Assembly (NCBI RefSeq): GCF_000800015.1
Contig: NZ_JUGR01000001.1
Coordinates: 620,001-684,000 of the forward strand
DNA from: Terriglobus sp. TAA 43
GTDB lineage: Bacteria > Acidobacteriota > Terriglobia > Terriglobales > Acidobacteriaceae
Direction of reading: 5' to 3'
DNA: 64,000 nucleotides
Below the pieces are notes generated by a model, which did no database searches, was not told the origin of the DNA, and saw only the letters and a list, made by a program, of their open reading frames with translations. Within the stretch, counting starts at the first letter, position 1, and each line of letters begins with the position of its first letter. Shown one piece after another: positions 37,865 to 45,688 of this stretch. The translations under genes were made by a program, and so were the position numbers.

Positions 37865-38704
37865 GCCGGCGCCTCCGCCACCCGAACTTCCACCACCGCC
37901 GCCGCTGAAGCCTCCTCCACCGCCACCACCCCAGCCGCCGCCACCGCCGCCCCAACCGGAGTCATCCCCACCCCCACGTCGACCGCCACCAAGCAGGTTG
38001 CCCAGGATCATCCCGGTAAGGAACCCTCCTCCTCCACCACCGCCACCATACCGCCCCCCACCCCCACGTCCACCACGCGAAGCCAGAAAGATGAAGAAAA
38101 GTATGGCAAGGAAGATAAGAATGCCGGAGAAAGGACTACCGGAACTGCGCTGTCTACGACGATAGTTCTGCACCGGCTGCGGAGTGTTCAGAGTCACACC
38201 CGCATCCTTGGCGATCACATCGGAGACTTCACCAACCGCTGTACGCAACGCACCGTTATAGTTCCCCGTCTTCAGGTCAGGAACCATATCGCGGCCAATG
38301 TCGCCGGTCTTGCCGTCAGGCAGAATGCCCTCAAGCCCGTACCCAATCTCGAACTGGTACTTGTGGTCATCCACGGCAACGACCAGTACCACCCCGCGGT
38401 CCTGCCCCTTCTGCCCCGGCTTCCACTTCGCCAACAACTCATTGGCAAACTCAGCAGATGAAGAAGCGCCTTCGATCTTGTGAATAATCGCAACAAACAT
38501 CTGCGCATGCGCCTGCGTATCCAGGGCACGCAACTGATCATTCAGGTCAGATTTGGTGGAATCACTCAGAACGCTCGCGTAGTCGTTCACATATGCCGTG
38601 GGCATCGGCATGTCCTTAACGGTCTCCGCCACTGCGGGGAAGACCCACCCCAGCAGCACAACCGCAACGACAAAGCCCCAGTACCGCAGGATGCGTCTAG
38701 CCAT
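37853..38704 (-). CDS. TPM-domain membrane protein with Gly-rich tail (YgcG family)
   Basis: 283 residues from ATG 38704; upstream codons in frame look non-coding. Signal peptide (about 1-26, ending PAVAE), then a TPM (YgcG/phosphatase-like) domain at about 30-165 (VNDYASVLSDSTKSDLNDQLRALD, RGVVLVVAVDDHKYQFEIGYGLEGILPD). A membrane helix follows (about 190-207, FSGILIFLAILFFIFLAS), then a tail made almost only of Gly, Ser, Trp and Arg, ending GGSW. It is encoded just upstream of lemA on the same strand and probably works with it. The tail may be exposed outside or inside; unknown. Confidence 0.9.
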   Translation of the reverse strand: MARRILRYWGFVVAVVLLGWVFPAVAETVKDMPMPTAYVNDYASVLSDSTKSDLNDQLRALDTQAHAQMFVAIIHKIEGASSSAEFANELLAKWKPGQKGQDRGVVLVVAVDDHKYQFEIGYGLEGILPDGKTGDIGRDMVPDLKTGNYNGALRTAVGEVSDVIAKDAGVTLNTPQPVQNYRRRQRSSGSPFSGILIFLAILFFIFLASRGGRGGGGRYGGGGGGGGFLTGMILGNLLGGGRRGGGDDSGWGGGGGGWGGGGGGGFSGGGGGSSGGGGAGGSW

Positions 38705-38752
38705 CACGAATGATGATACGCTGCCGCGCAGGAAATGGTTCCCTAAACACGA

Positions 38753-38779
38753 AGGCGGATGCATCGCGTGCATCCGCCT
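38753..38779 (-). terminator. Terminator of the DUF4142 gene
   Basis: AGGCGGATGCA and TGCATCCGCCT form a perfect 11-bp stem around TCGCG, 26 bases beyond the stop at 38805 on the minus strand. Confidence 0.75.
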
Positions 38780-38804
38780 CACTCTGTCGTTTGAAAAGCG
38801 TGGC

Positions 38805-39317
38805 TTACTGAATGCCCATCTTCCCGGCAATGCCATCAATCATCTTCGTGTGCTCGGCGATCACAGTAGAAGCATGTTCCGTCAGCTTCTTAATATCTGG
38901 ATTGTTTGTTGCCTGATTTTCCTGCTTCATCTTGTCCAGATCCTGGTGGTGATCCTCAACCATCGACTTCACATAGCTCTTGTCGTATGTCTCACCGGTA
39001 AGCATCTTCAGCTTGGCATAGGTTGCATCCTCGCCAATCGAAGGCGATGTCGGCAGAGTCACACCGGCCTTGGCCGCAACCGGTTTCATGCCGTTATACA
39101 GCGCACGATGATCGGTAATCATCTTTTGCGCGAACATCTTGACGTCCGGGTTCTTCGTCGTCTTCACGGTCAGTTCGCCCGCTTTGACCTCAGCCAGATT
39201 GGCTTCCGCCGCGTCCTTGAGCAAGCTCTTGTCTTGATCGCTAAAGGCCTGCCCGAAAGCTGCCGGTACGGTACATGCAAACAATGCTGCCGAAAGTGCG
39301 ATCGTCCGAATGTTCAT
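38805..39317 (-). CDS. DUF4142 secreted protein (ferritin-like fold)
   Basis: 170 residues, signal peptide about 1-22 (LSAALFACTVPAAFG). The DUF4142 domain fills the rest: KSLLKDAAEANLAEVKAGELTVKTTKNPDVKMFAQKMITDHRALYNGM and a second helix pair with SMVEDHHQDLDKM. Members are predicted four-helix bundles of the ferritin-like class exported to the periplasm, without a defined reaction. AAGGAGAACGACC precedes the ATG. Divergent from the S9 peptidase gene with about 146 bases between. Confidence 0.9.
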   Translation of the reverse strand: MNIRTIALSAALFACTVPAAFGQAFSDQDKSLLKDAAEANLAEVKAGELTVKTTKNPDVKMFAQKMITDHRALYNGMKPVAAKAGVTLPTSPSIGEDATYAKLKMLTGETYDKSYVKSMVEDHHQDLDKMKQENQATNNPDIKKLTEHASTVIAEHTKMIDGIAGKMGIQ

Positions 39318-39463
39318 GGTCGTTCTCCTTGCGGTCTGCTTTGTTTGCAGTTCCCGCTTCTACACGCGAGATAGAGTGAATCGCCGCCAAGGCCGTTGCC
39401 GCGCCAGACCACGCCATTGTGTCGTATGGAAAGCACAGCCAATGGTTGCGTATCCTGAAAGTG

Positions 39464-41569
39464 ATGAGCAATCTTCTGAACTCCGCCAAGCCGGACGCCA
39501 AGCCTCCCGTCGCCACGCGCATCCCGCACCCCACACACATTCACAACACCACGCTCGAAGACGACTACTTCTGGCTACGTGAAAAGGATGCGCCGGAAGT
39601 CCGCGAATATCTCGAAGCCGAGAACGCCTACACCGAAGCGGTGATGGCCTCTACGAAGGATCTGCAGAAGACACTCTACGACGAGATGCTTTCGCACATC
39701 AAGGAAACGGATACGTCAGTTCCCTATCGCGACGGCAGTCATTACTACTACACGCATACGATCGAAGGCCTTCAGTACCCGATCTATTGCCGCCGAGCCG
39801 CGGCCTCCGATCAGAGTTACAACGCAAATGCGGCTGAGGAAGTAATTCTCGACGTCAACAAGCTTGCTGAAGGTCAACCCTTCATGTCTCTCGGTGGACT
39901 TGGCATGAGCCCATCCGGCAGCCTGCTGGCCTACACCACAGACAACACCGGCTTTCGCCAGTACACACTGCACATCCGCGATCTGAACACAGGCGAAGAC
40001 CTGCAAGACACCGCTCAACGCGTGGGTTCCATTGCATGGGCTGCCGATTCAACGACTCTCTTCTACAGCACGGAAGATGAGCAGACCAAACGCCAGGACC
40101 GCGTCTTCCGCCACACGCTCGGCGATGCACAATCGAACGATGTTCAGGTCTTTCATGAAGAGGACGAGCGCTTTAACGTCGGCATTGGACGCACACGCGA
40201 CCGCAAGTATCTCGTTCTGGAATCCGGCTCGCACACCACCAGCGAATGCCGTTTCGTAGACGCATCGCAACCAACAGCGGAATTCGCATTGATCGCACCG
40301 CGCATCAACGATCAGGAATACTATCCTGATCATCGCCACGGCTTCTTCTATATCCGCACCAACGACATCGGGAAGAACTTCCGCCTTGTCGTAACGCCAG
40401 TAACCACGCCATCGCGCGAACACTGGCAGGAACTGTTGCCGGAAGATAAAGAAGTTCCACTCGAAGACTTCGACGTCTTCCAGAACTTCGCCATTGCATC
40501 GGAAACGGTTCTTGGCCTCGATCGCATGCGTGTCTTCCGCTATGACGATGAAAAGCTCGCGAAGAATCCGATCACGGTAGCTTTCCCTGAACCGACTTAC
40601 TCTGCAGGTCTCAGCGTCAACCGCATCTTTGACGCGACCAGCTTCCGCTACAGCTACACCTCGCTTGTCACACCCGCATCGGTCTACGAGTACAACGTCA
40701 ACACCAACGAAAGCACGCTGCTGAAACAGCAGGAAGTTCCAGGCGGGTTCGACCGCACGCGTTACGCTGCGGAACGTATCTGGGCCATCGCGACTGATGG
40801 TGTAAAGGTTCCTGTCTCACTCGTCTATCGCCGCGACACCTTCCACAAAAACGGCACTAATCCTCTTTACGTCTATGGCTACGGTTCGTATGGATATGCA
40901 CTCCCCGTAGGTTTTGGATCAAGCCGTCTTTCGTTATTGGACCGCGGCATCGTGATGGCATACGCACACATCCGCGGCGGCGGCGACCTCGGCGACACAT
41001 GGCACGACGCTGGCAAGATGATGCATAAGCGCAACACCTTCACCGATTTCATCGTGTGCACTGAACATCTCGTCGCCGAAGGCTACGGCGCAAGCGACAA
41101 GGTCATCATTGAAGGTGGCAGCGCAGGTGGTCTATTGATGGGTGCCGTTGCCAACCTGCGGCCTGACCTCTTCCGCATCGTGTTATCTCATGTGCCCTTC
41201 GTCGACGTGATGAACACGATGCTCGATGCATCACTGCCGCTTACTGTTGGTGAATACGAAGAGTGGGGCAATCCCAACGAGCCCGAAGCCTTCAGTTACA
41301 TGCGCAGCTACTCGCCATACGACAATCTGGCCGCAGGCGCATATCCCGCAACACTGATCAAGACCAGCTTGAATGATTCGCAGGTAATGTATTGGGAGCC
41401 AGCGAAGTTCACGGCAAAGCTGCGCACCTTGAAGACAAACAACGATGCTCCGTTGCTGCTTCACATCAACATGGATGCGGGCCACGGCGGAGCATCTGGT
41501 CGCTACGATTACCTGAAAGAAACCGCGATGGATTACGCATTCATCCTGCGCGAACTCGCCATCGACTAA
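39464..41569 (+). CDS. S9A-family oligopeptidase (oligopeptidase B-like)
   Basis: 701 residues from ATG 39464 (GAAAGTG upstream); a reading from 39419 adds 15 residues. N-terminal beta-propeller domain (about 60-420), C-terminal alpha/beta-hydrolase with the nucleophile Ser553 in EGGSAGGLLMGAVAN, Asp in SLNDSQVMYWEPAKF and His in NMDAGHGGASGRY. The opening DDYFWLREK and the closing 'GHGGASGRYDYLKE.A..YAF' are typical of protease II. No signal peptide. It cleaves short peptides, in oligopeptidase B after basic residues. Confidence 0.93.
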   Translation: MSNLLNSAKPDAKPPVATRIPHPTHIHNTTLEDDYFWLREKDAPEVREYLEAENAYTEAVMASTKDLQKTLYDEMLSHIKETDTSVPYRDGSHYYYTHTIEGLQYPIYCRRAAASDQSYNANAAEEVILDVNKLAEGQPFMSLGGLGMSPSGSLLAYTTDNTGFRQYTLHIRDLNTGEDLQDTAQRVGSIAWAADSTTLFYSTEDEQTKRQDRVFRHTLGDAQSNDVQVFHEEDERFNVGIGRTRDRKYLVLESGSHTTSECRFVDASQPTAEFALIAPRINDQEYYPDHRHGFFYIRTNDIGKNFRLVVTPVTTPSREHWQELLPEDKEVPLEDFDVFQNFAIASETVLGLDRMRVFRYDDEKLAKNPITVAFPEPTYSAGLSVNRIFDATSFRYSYTSLVTPASVYEYNVNTNESTLLKQQEVPGGFDRTRYAAERIWAIATDGVKVPVSLVYRRDTFHKNGTNPLYVYGYGSYGYALPVGFGSSRLSLLDRGIVMAYAHIRGGGDLGDTWHDAGKMMHKRNTFTDFIVCTEHLVAEGYGASDKVIIEGGSAGGLLMGAVANLRPDLFRIVLSHVPFVDVMNTMLDASLPLTVGEYEEWGNPNEPEAFSYMRSYSPYDNLAAGAYPATLIKTSLNDSQVMYWEPAKFTAKLRTLKTNNDAPLLLHINMDAGHGGASGRYDYLKETAMDYAFILRELAID

Positions 41570-41576
41570 TGAGTGA

Positions 41577-41608
41577 AGCCTGTGCTGGTTACTCTACCGG
41601 CACAGGCT
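41577..41608. terminator. Hairpin overlapping the ABC exporter stop codon
   Basis: AGCCTGTGC (41577-41585) pairs with GCACAGGCT (41600-41608). The loop holds the stop codon of the minus-strand ABC gene, and its right arm lies in that gene's last codons. It sits between two convergent genes 19 bases apart, so it may serve both. Confidence 0.6.
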
Positions 41609-43478
41609 CTTCACCGGGTGCAAGAAACAGATTTTGTTCCAGACCGTGTTGACGGTCGTATAGCTCGCGATAACGTCCGTGCAGCAGATACAGCTCTGCA
41701 TGTGTTCCGCGCTCCACAATCCTTCCCGCTTCAATCACAAGAATCTGATTCGCATTGCGAATCGTACTCAGACGATGTGCGATCACAAATGTCGTACGTC
41801 CCTGCATCAGGTGATTTAGACCCTGCTGAATCATTGCTTCGCTCTCAGAGTCCAGTGAGCTTGTCGCCTCATCCAGAATCAGAATGCGAGGATCCGCAAG
41901 GATCGCACGCGCAATCGAAAGGCGCTGCCGTTGACCACCGGACAACTTCACGCCACGCTCACCCACGATCGTCTCGTAGCCCTCGGCGAAGTTCTCTGCA
42001 AACTCATCAACACGTGCAATGCGGCAAGCCTCTAAAAACTCTTCCTCAGTAGCCTCGGGCCGCGAGAACTTCACGTTGTCGCGGATCGTTCCATCGAACA
42101 GGAAGGTCTCCTGCAGCACCACGCCTAACTGCGAACGGAAGCTATCCAGGCGCACCGTTGACAGATCCACTCCGTCCACCAGCACCTGTCCGGTCGTCGC
42201 ATCGTGGAAAGCACACACCAACGAGATGATGGTCGATTTACCAGAGCCCGACGATCCTACCAACGCCGTTACCGAACCAGGTTCCGCTTCAAACGTGATG
42301 CCATGCAACACTTCCTTGCCCGGTTCATATTCAAAATGAACATCCTGAAAGATCACGTCGCCGGTAATGGTGGCAAGCTCTACGGATCGTCGCGGCGCTG
42401 CGTCTTCATCGTGCTCATTCATGATCTCGGCGGTACGATCAAGACCCGCCAGCGCCTCTGTGAGCTGCGTGCCGATGTTCACCATGCTCATCAGCGGAGC
42501 GATCATGAACGTGAGGAACATGGTGTAAGTAACATAGCCGCCAGTCGTGAGATGTCCTGCGGCAACCTGCCGCGCGCCCAGGTACATAATCAGCGCACCA
42601 ACAATACCCATCATCACCTGCGATGTAAGAGCCATCACCGATTGCGCGGTCAGCGAACTGATCACATTCTTCAGCAGACGCTCCGCGCCCGCAGCAAATA
42701 CTTTCGCTTCTGCTGCTTCAGCGTGATACCCCTTCACCACGCGTACACCGCCAAGCGATTCCGTCAACCTTCCCGTGACCTCTGCGTTGATAGCGCCGCG
42801 TTCGCGGAAGATGGGACGAATCACCTTGAATGCGCGGAAGATGACAAGTCCAAACATGCCAAGAATAGCGAAACTCAACAACGTCATGCCAGTGGACAAC
42901 CGCATCAGGTAAATGAAGGAAAGACTCGCCGTCAGCAGTGCACCCACGAAGTCAACAAGACCGGTGCCAATAATGTTGCGCACGCCCTCCACGTCCGTCA
43001 TGATGCGCGCAACCAGAGTGCCTGAGCGGTTCTCGTCGTAGTACTTCACAGGAAGTTTGCCGATGTGGGCCTGCACCCTCACCCGCATCTCTGCAATCAG
43101 CTTCTGGCCTTCCTTCGACAGCATCTGCGTCAACGCATACGTCGTTATGCCCTGCAGAATCGTTGCGCCCGCAACTGCTGCAACGATCTTCGGCAAAAGA
43201 GACATCTCATGCTGCCGCATCACGTTATCGATAAGAAAGCGCGTCGAAGCAGGTAGAACCAATCCACATACGCGATTGATGATGAGCACAAAAAAGCTGA
43301 AGATCAGCAGCGGAAGCCGCGGCTTCACCAGCTTCATCACCTCCGGCATCACACGCTTCATCGGAGGAAGCTTCTTTTTCTTCGTCATCTCCGCAGAGAT
43401 GGTGCGCGAAGGATTCCTTGCCGTGCGTTCCGCATTGTGAAGATGTCTTCCGCCACCCAGCGATCCCATAGAACCCAT
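41589..43478 (-). CDS. ABC exporter, fused permease-ATPase (MsbA/lipid or drug type)
   Basis: 629 residues from ATG 43478, which has AGGGG 9 bases upstream; another ATG at 43499 would include that site in the coding sequence. Six membrane helices (about 55-320), then the ATPase: Walker A GSSGSGKST, Q-loop LQETFLFDGTIRDNV, signature LSGGQRQRLSIARAIL, Walker B ILILDEATSSLDSES, and switch His in VIAHRLSTIRNA. A homodimer is expected. Substrate unknown; the family includes MsbA-like lipid flippases and multidrug exporters. Confidence 0.92.
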   Translation of the reverse strand: MGSMGSLGGGRHLHNAERTARNPSRTISAEMTKKKKLPPMKRVMPEVMKLVKPRLPLLIFSFFVLIINRVCGLVLPASTRFLIDNVMRQHEMSLLPKIVAAVAGATILQGITTYALTQMLSKEGQKLIAEMRVRVQAHIGKLPVKYYDENRSGTLVARIMTDVEGVRNIIGTGLVDFVGALLTASLSFIYLMRLSTGMTLLSFAILGMFGLVIFRAFKVIRPIFRERGAINAEVTGRLTESLGGVRVVKGYHAEAAEAKVFAAGAERLLKNVISSLTAQSVMALTSQVMMGIVGALIMYLGARQVAAGHLTTGGYVTYTMFLTFMIAPLMSMVNIGTQLTEALAGLDRTAEIMNEHDEDAAPRRSVELATITGDVIFQDVHFEYEPGKEVLHGITFEAEPGSVTALVGSSGSGKSTIISLVCAFHDATTGQVLVDGVDLSTVRLDSFRSQLGVVLQETFLFDGTIRDNVKFSRPEATEEEFLEACRIARVDEFAENFAEGYETIVGERGVKLSGGQRQRLSIARAILADPRILILDEATSSLDSESEAMIQQGLNHLMQGRTTFVIAHRLSTIRNANQILVIEAGRIVERGTHAELYLLHGRYRELYDRQHGLEQNLFLAPGEEPVPVE

Positions 43479-43532
43479 GTGCGTGTGCCCCTCCCTCATG
43501 GGCGTCGTTGCGACCGTTGCAACAGAAGCGCG

Positions 43533-44441
43533 TTACTTCGCGGTAAGCGCCTTCATCTTTGCGTAGACATCCGCAGGATCCCACTCGTTGCCGGGAAACC
43601 ACTCTGAGATATGTCCATCGCGATCGATCAAAATGGTCGAAAGCGAATGCGTCAGGCTGCCATTGCTCTCCGGCGTTGCTCCCACGTTGAAGAACTGCTC
43701 CATCGCCTTCAGCGCTTTGTCATCCTTCGGGCGAACGAACTGCCAGTGTGAAAAATCATTGCTGCCAACATAGTTCTTCCCATACGCACGCAACACACTT
43801 GCTGTATCAAACGCAGGATCAAACGATGCGGAAACAAAGTCAGCGTGGTCACGCACCGCAGCATCGTTCTGCATCATGCCTCGAATCGCCTGGAAATTGC
43901 GGCTCATCTTCGGGCAGTAATCCCCAATGGGGCAGCGCGTATAGATGAACGTCAGCAAAACCGCTTCGCCCTTCAGCGAAGCGAATCGGAACGTCTTCCC
44001 ATCCTGATCTGTCATTTCAAAATCAGGGATCGCATCGCCCTTCGTGGGAACGTGATAGTTCGCCGTCGGAGTTACATCAAGATGCTTCTGCGCCAGGATG
44101 GCAATCTCATTCAACCGTGTGTGGTGATACACACCGTCAGAGTCCTTTTCCGTCAACAGCCGCGCACGGATAATGTCGCCAGGATGAAACTCCTTAGCCA
44201 TCTCAGGACGTTCCAACTTATATGGCATGGTCATGGCTTCCATAAAGCCGGGAATGGCTTCATGCTGCAACGTAAGCTCGCCCTTTTGCAGATCCGCTGC
44301 CAGCACGGTGCCCTTAATGGTAAAGGCCTGCGTCGTGCTACCCAGTCGCTCCGTTGACTTACCGCAGCCCGCCAGCCCAGCAACAGCCATCAGCACAACG
44401 GCAAATACAGCATTCCTGAAAAACCACTTCATACCATCCAT
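43533..44441 (-). CDS. CusF-SCO fusion lipoprotein, copper handling
   Basis: 302 residues from ATG 44441 (another ATG 9 bases later). Lipoprotein signal (VLMAVAGLAGCGKS). First domain (about 35-105): a CusF-like copper-binding fold, ending EAIPGFMEAMTMPYKL with Met/His ligands. Second domain (about 140-300): SCO1/SenC thioredoxin fold with IYTRCPIGDYCPKM (Cys-x5-Cys in place of the usual CxxxC) and the metal-binding His in GSLTHSLSTILID. It probably carries copper in the envelope, perhaps to a cytochrome oxidase CuA site; no oxidase gene is adjacent. Confidence 0.88.
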   Translation of the reverse strand: MDGMKWFFRNAVFAVVLMAVAGLAGCGKSTERLGSTTQAFTIKGTVLAADLQKGELTLQHEAIPGFMEAMTMPYKLERPEMAKEFHPGDIIRARLLTEKDSDGVYHHTRLNEIAILAQKHLDVTPTANYHVPTKGDAIPDFEMTDQDGKTFRFASLKGEAVLLTFIYTRCPIGDYCPKMSRNFQAIRGMMQNDAAVRDHADFVSASFDPAFDTASVLRAYGKNYVGSNDFSHWQFVRPKDDKALKAMEQFFNVGATPESNGSLTHSLSTILIDRDGHISEWFPGNEWDPADVYAKMKALTAK

Positions 44442-44505
44442 GATACGTTGCGAAAGGTAACAGGCAGTTGAGCGCCGCCACGGCGACAGCCAGCCAGGAG
44501 GAACC

Positions 44506-45681
44506 ATGCCCGCATTACAGGCTGCGCCGGCCGGGCGCACATCTGAGCCTGCTCTTTCACTTTTTCATGCGGCCATGCTGCTCTCTGGATTCGGCACCGT
44601 CTTTCTCGGCCCTGTTCTTCCAGCGCTCGCAGCCAGTGCCCACGCCACCGACTCCGGCAGCGGCCTCTTTTTCACCGCGCAGTTCATCGGCGCATTTTTC
44701 GGCGGCATCACCACATCGCATCGTCTGTACTACTGCCTGGTTCGCGGATTGTCCGCTGCAGCCGCTGGCTTTCTGTTCCTCGCAATTTCCGTCGGGCTAC
44801 ATGCGGGCCTGCTTTGGGATGTGGCAGCACTCCTCCCGCTTGGCTTCGGTGTAGGACAGATGCTTACATCCGTAAACCTGCTGGCAGCGCAGCGTTTTCA
44901 GGAGCAACGAAGCTCCGCACTGGCCCTCATCAATTTCACGTGGAGTCTTGGCGCAGTCACCGCTCCTTTTCTCCTGGGGAGCATCCTGTCGTGGATATCG
45001 CTATCCGTTGTTCTTGGCGCCGTTACCGCACTCTTCGCCATTGTGCTTACCTGGGCAACGTGGTCTGTTCGCGGCAATCTATTGCAAGAGCAACAACAGA
45101 CCACGCATACAGAAAGCCATCTTCCTCGCACCGCATTTCTCTCCTTCGCCACGATGCTTCTTCTTTACGGCGGCGTGGAAACATGCCTGAGCGGATGGAT
45201 CACCACGTTCGGCACACGCTACGGCAATGCCACTCTCCGCATCAGCACATTAGGTGCAACGGCACTCTGGATTGGGATTACAAGCGGCCGCGCGCTCACC
45301 CCCTTACTACTGAAATTTCTTCGTGAACGCATCTTCCTTATCGCAACCTTAAGCGCTGCGACGATCATCGTTGCGCTGTTAAGCCGTTCCAGCGGAGCAA
45401 TAACGATCGCGCTCCTGGCCGCACTTCTTGGGCTGTCTCTTGCAGCATGGTTTCCGCTGGTCCTCTCCGCCATGATCGGCCGCGGAGCCTCGGCGCGTGA
45501 AACCGGCATCATCATCGCACTCTCCGGAATTGGCGCGGCCATTTTGCCTCTCCTGCTGGGCATGGTTTCGCGCAGCACCGGATCGCTGCGCACAGCCCTG
45601 GCCGTTCCGCTCACAGGACTACTCCTGCTGATTCTGTTGGCGGTATTTACCCGGTCTTCCACATCGGCAAAAAGCGTATAA
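44506..45681 (+). CDS. Major facilitator superfamily permease
   Basis: 391 residues with about 11-12 hydrophobic helices and no large soluble domain. MFS features include the loop after helix 2 and the central LQEQQQTTHTESH linker. FucP- or FsR-like sugar/drug branches are possible; the diagnostic motifs are weak (GLFFTAQFIGAFFGGITTSHR), so I give no substrate. AGGAGG lies 4 bases before the ATG. The nuclease gene begins 7 bases after its stop, so they may share a transcript. Confidence 0.88.
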   Translation: MPALQAAPAGRTSEPALSLFHAAMLLSGFGTVFLGPVLPALAASAHATDSGSGLFFTAQFIGAFFGGITTSHRLYYCLVRGLSAAAAGFLFLAISVGLHAGLLWDVAALLPLGFGVGQMLTSVNLLAAQRFQEQRSSALALINFTWSLGAVTAPFLLGSILSWISLSVVLGAVTALFAIVLTWATWSVRGNLLQEQQQTTHTESHLPRTAFLSFATMLLLYGGVETCLSGWITTFGTRYGNATLRISTLGATALWIGITSGRALTPLLLKFLRERIFLIATLSAATIIVALLSRSSGAITIALLAALLGLSLAAWFPLVLSAMIGRGASARETGIIIALSGIGAAILPLLLGMVSRSTGSLRTALAVPLTGLLLLILLAVFTRSSTSAKSV

Positions 45682-45688
45682 AAGGAGA

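Noticed and set aside
37824-38165. Proline-rich open frame opposite the Gly-rich tail
   Set aside because: Arises from reading GGN codons in reverse complement (CCN); not an independent gene.
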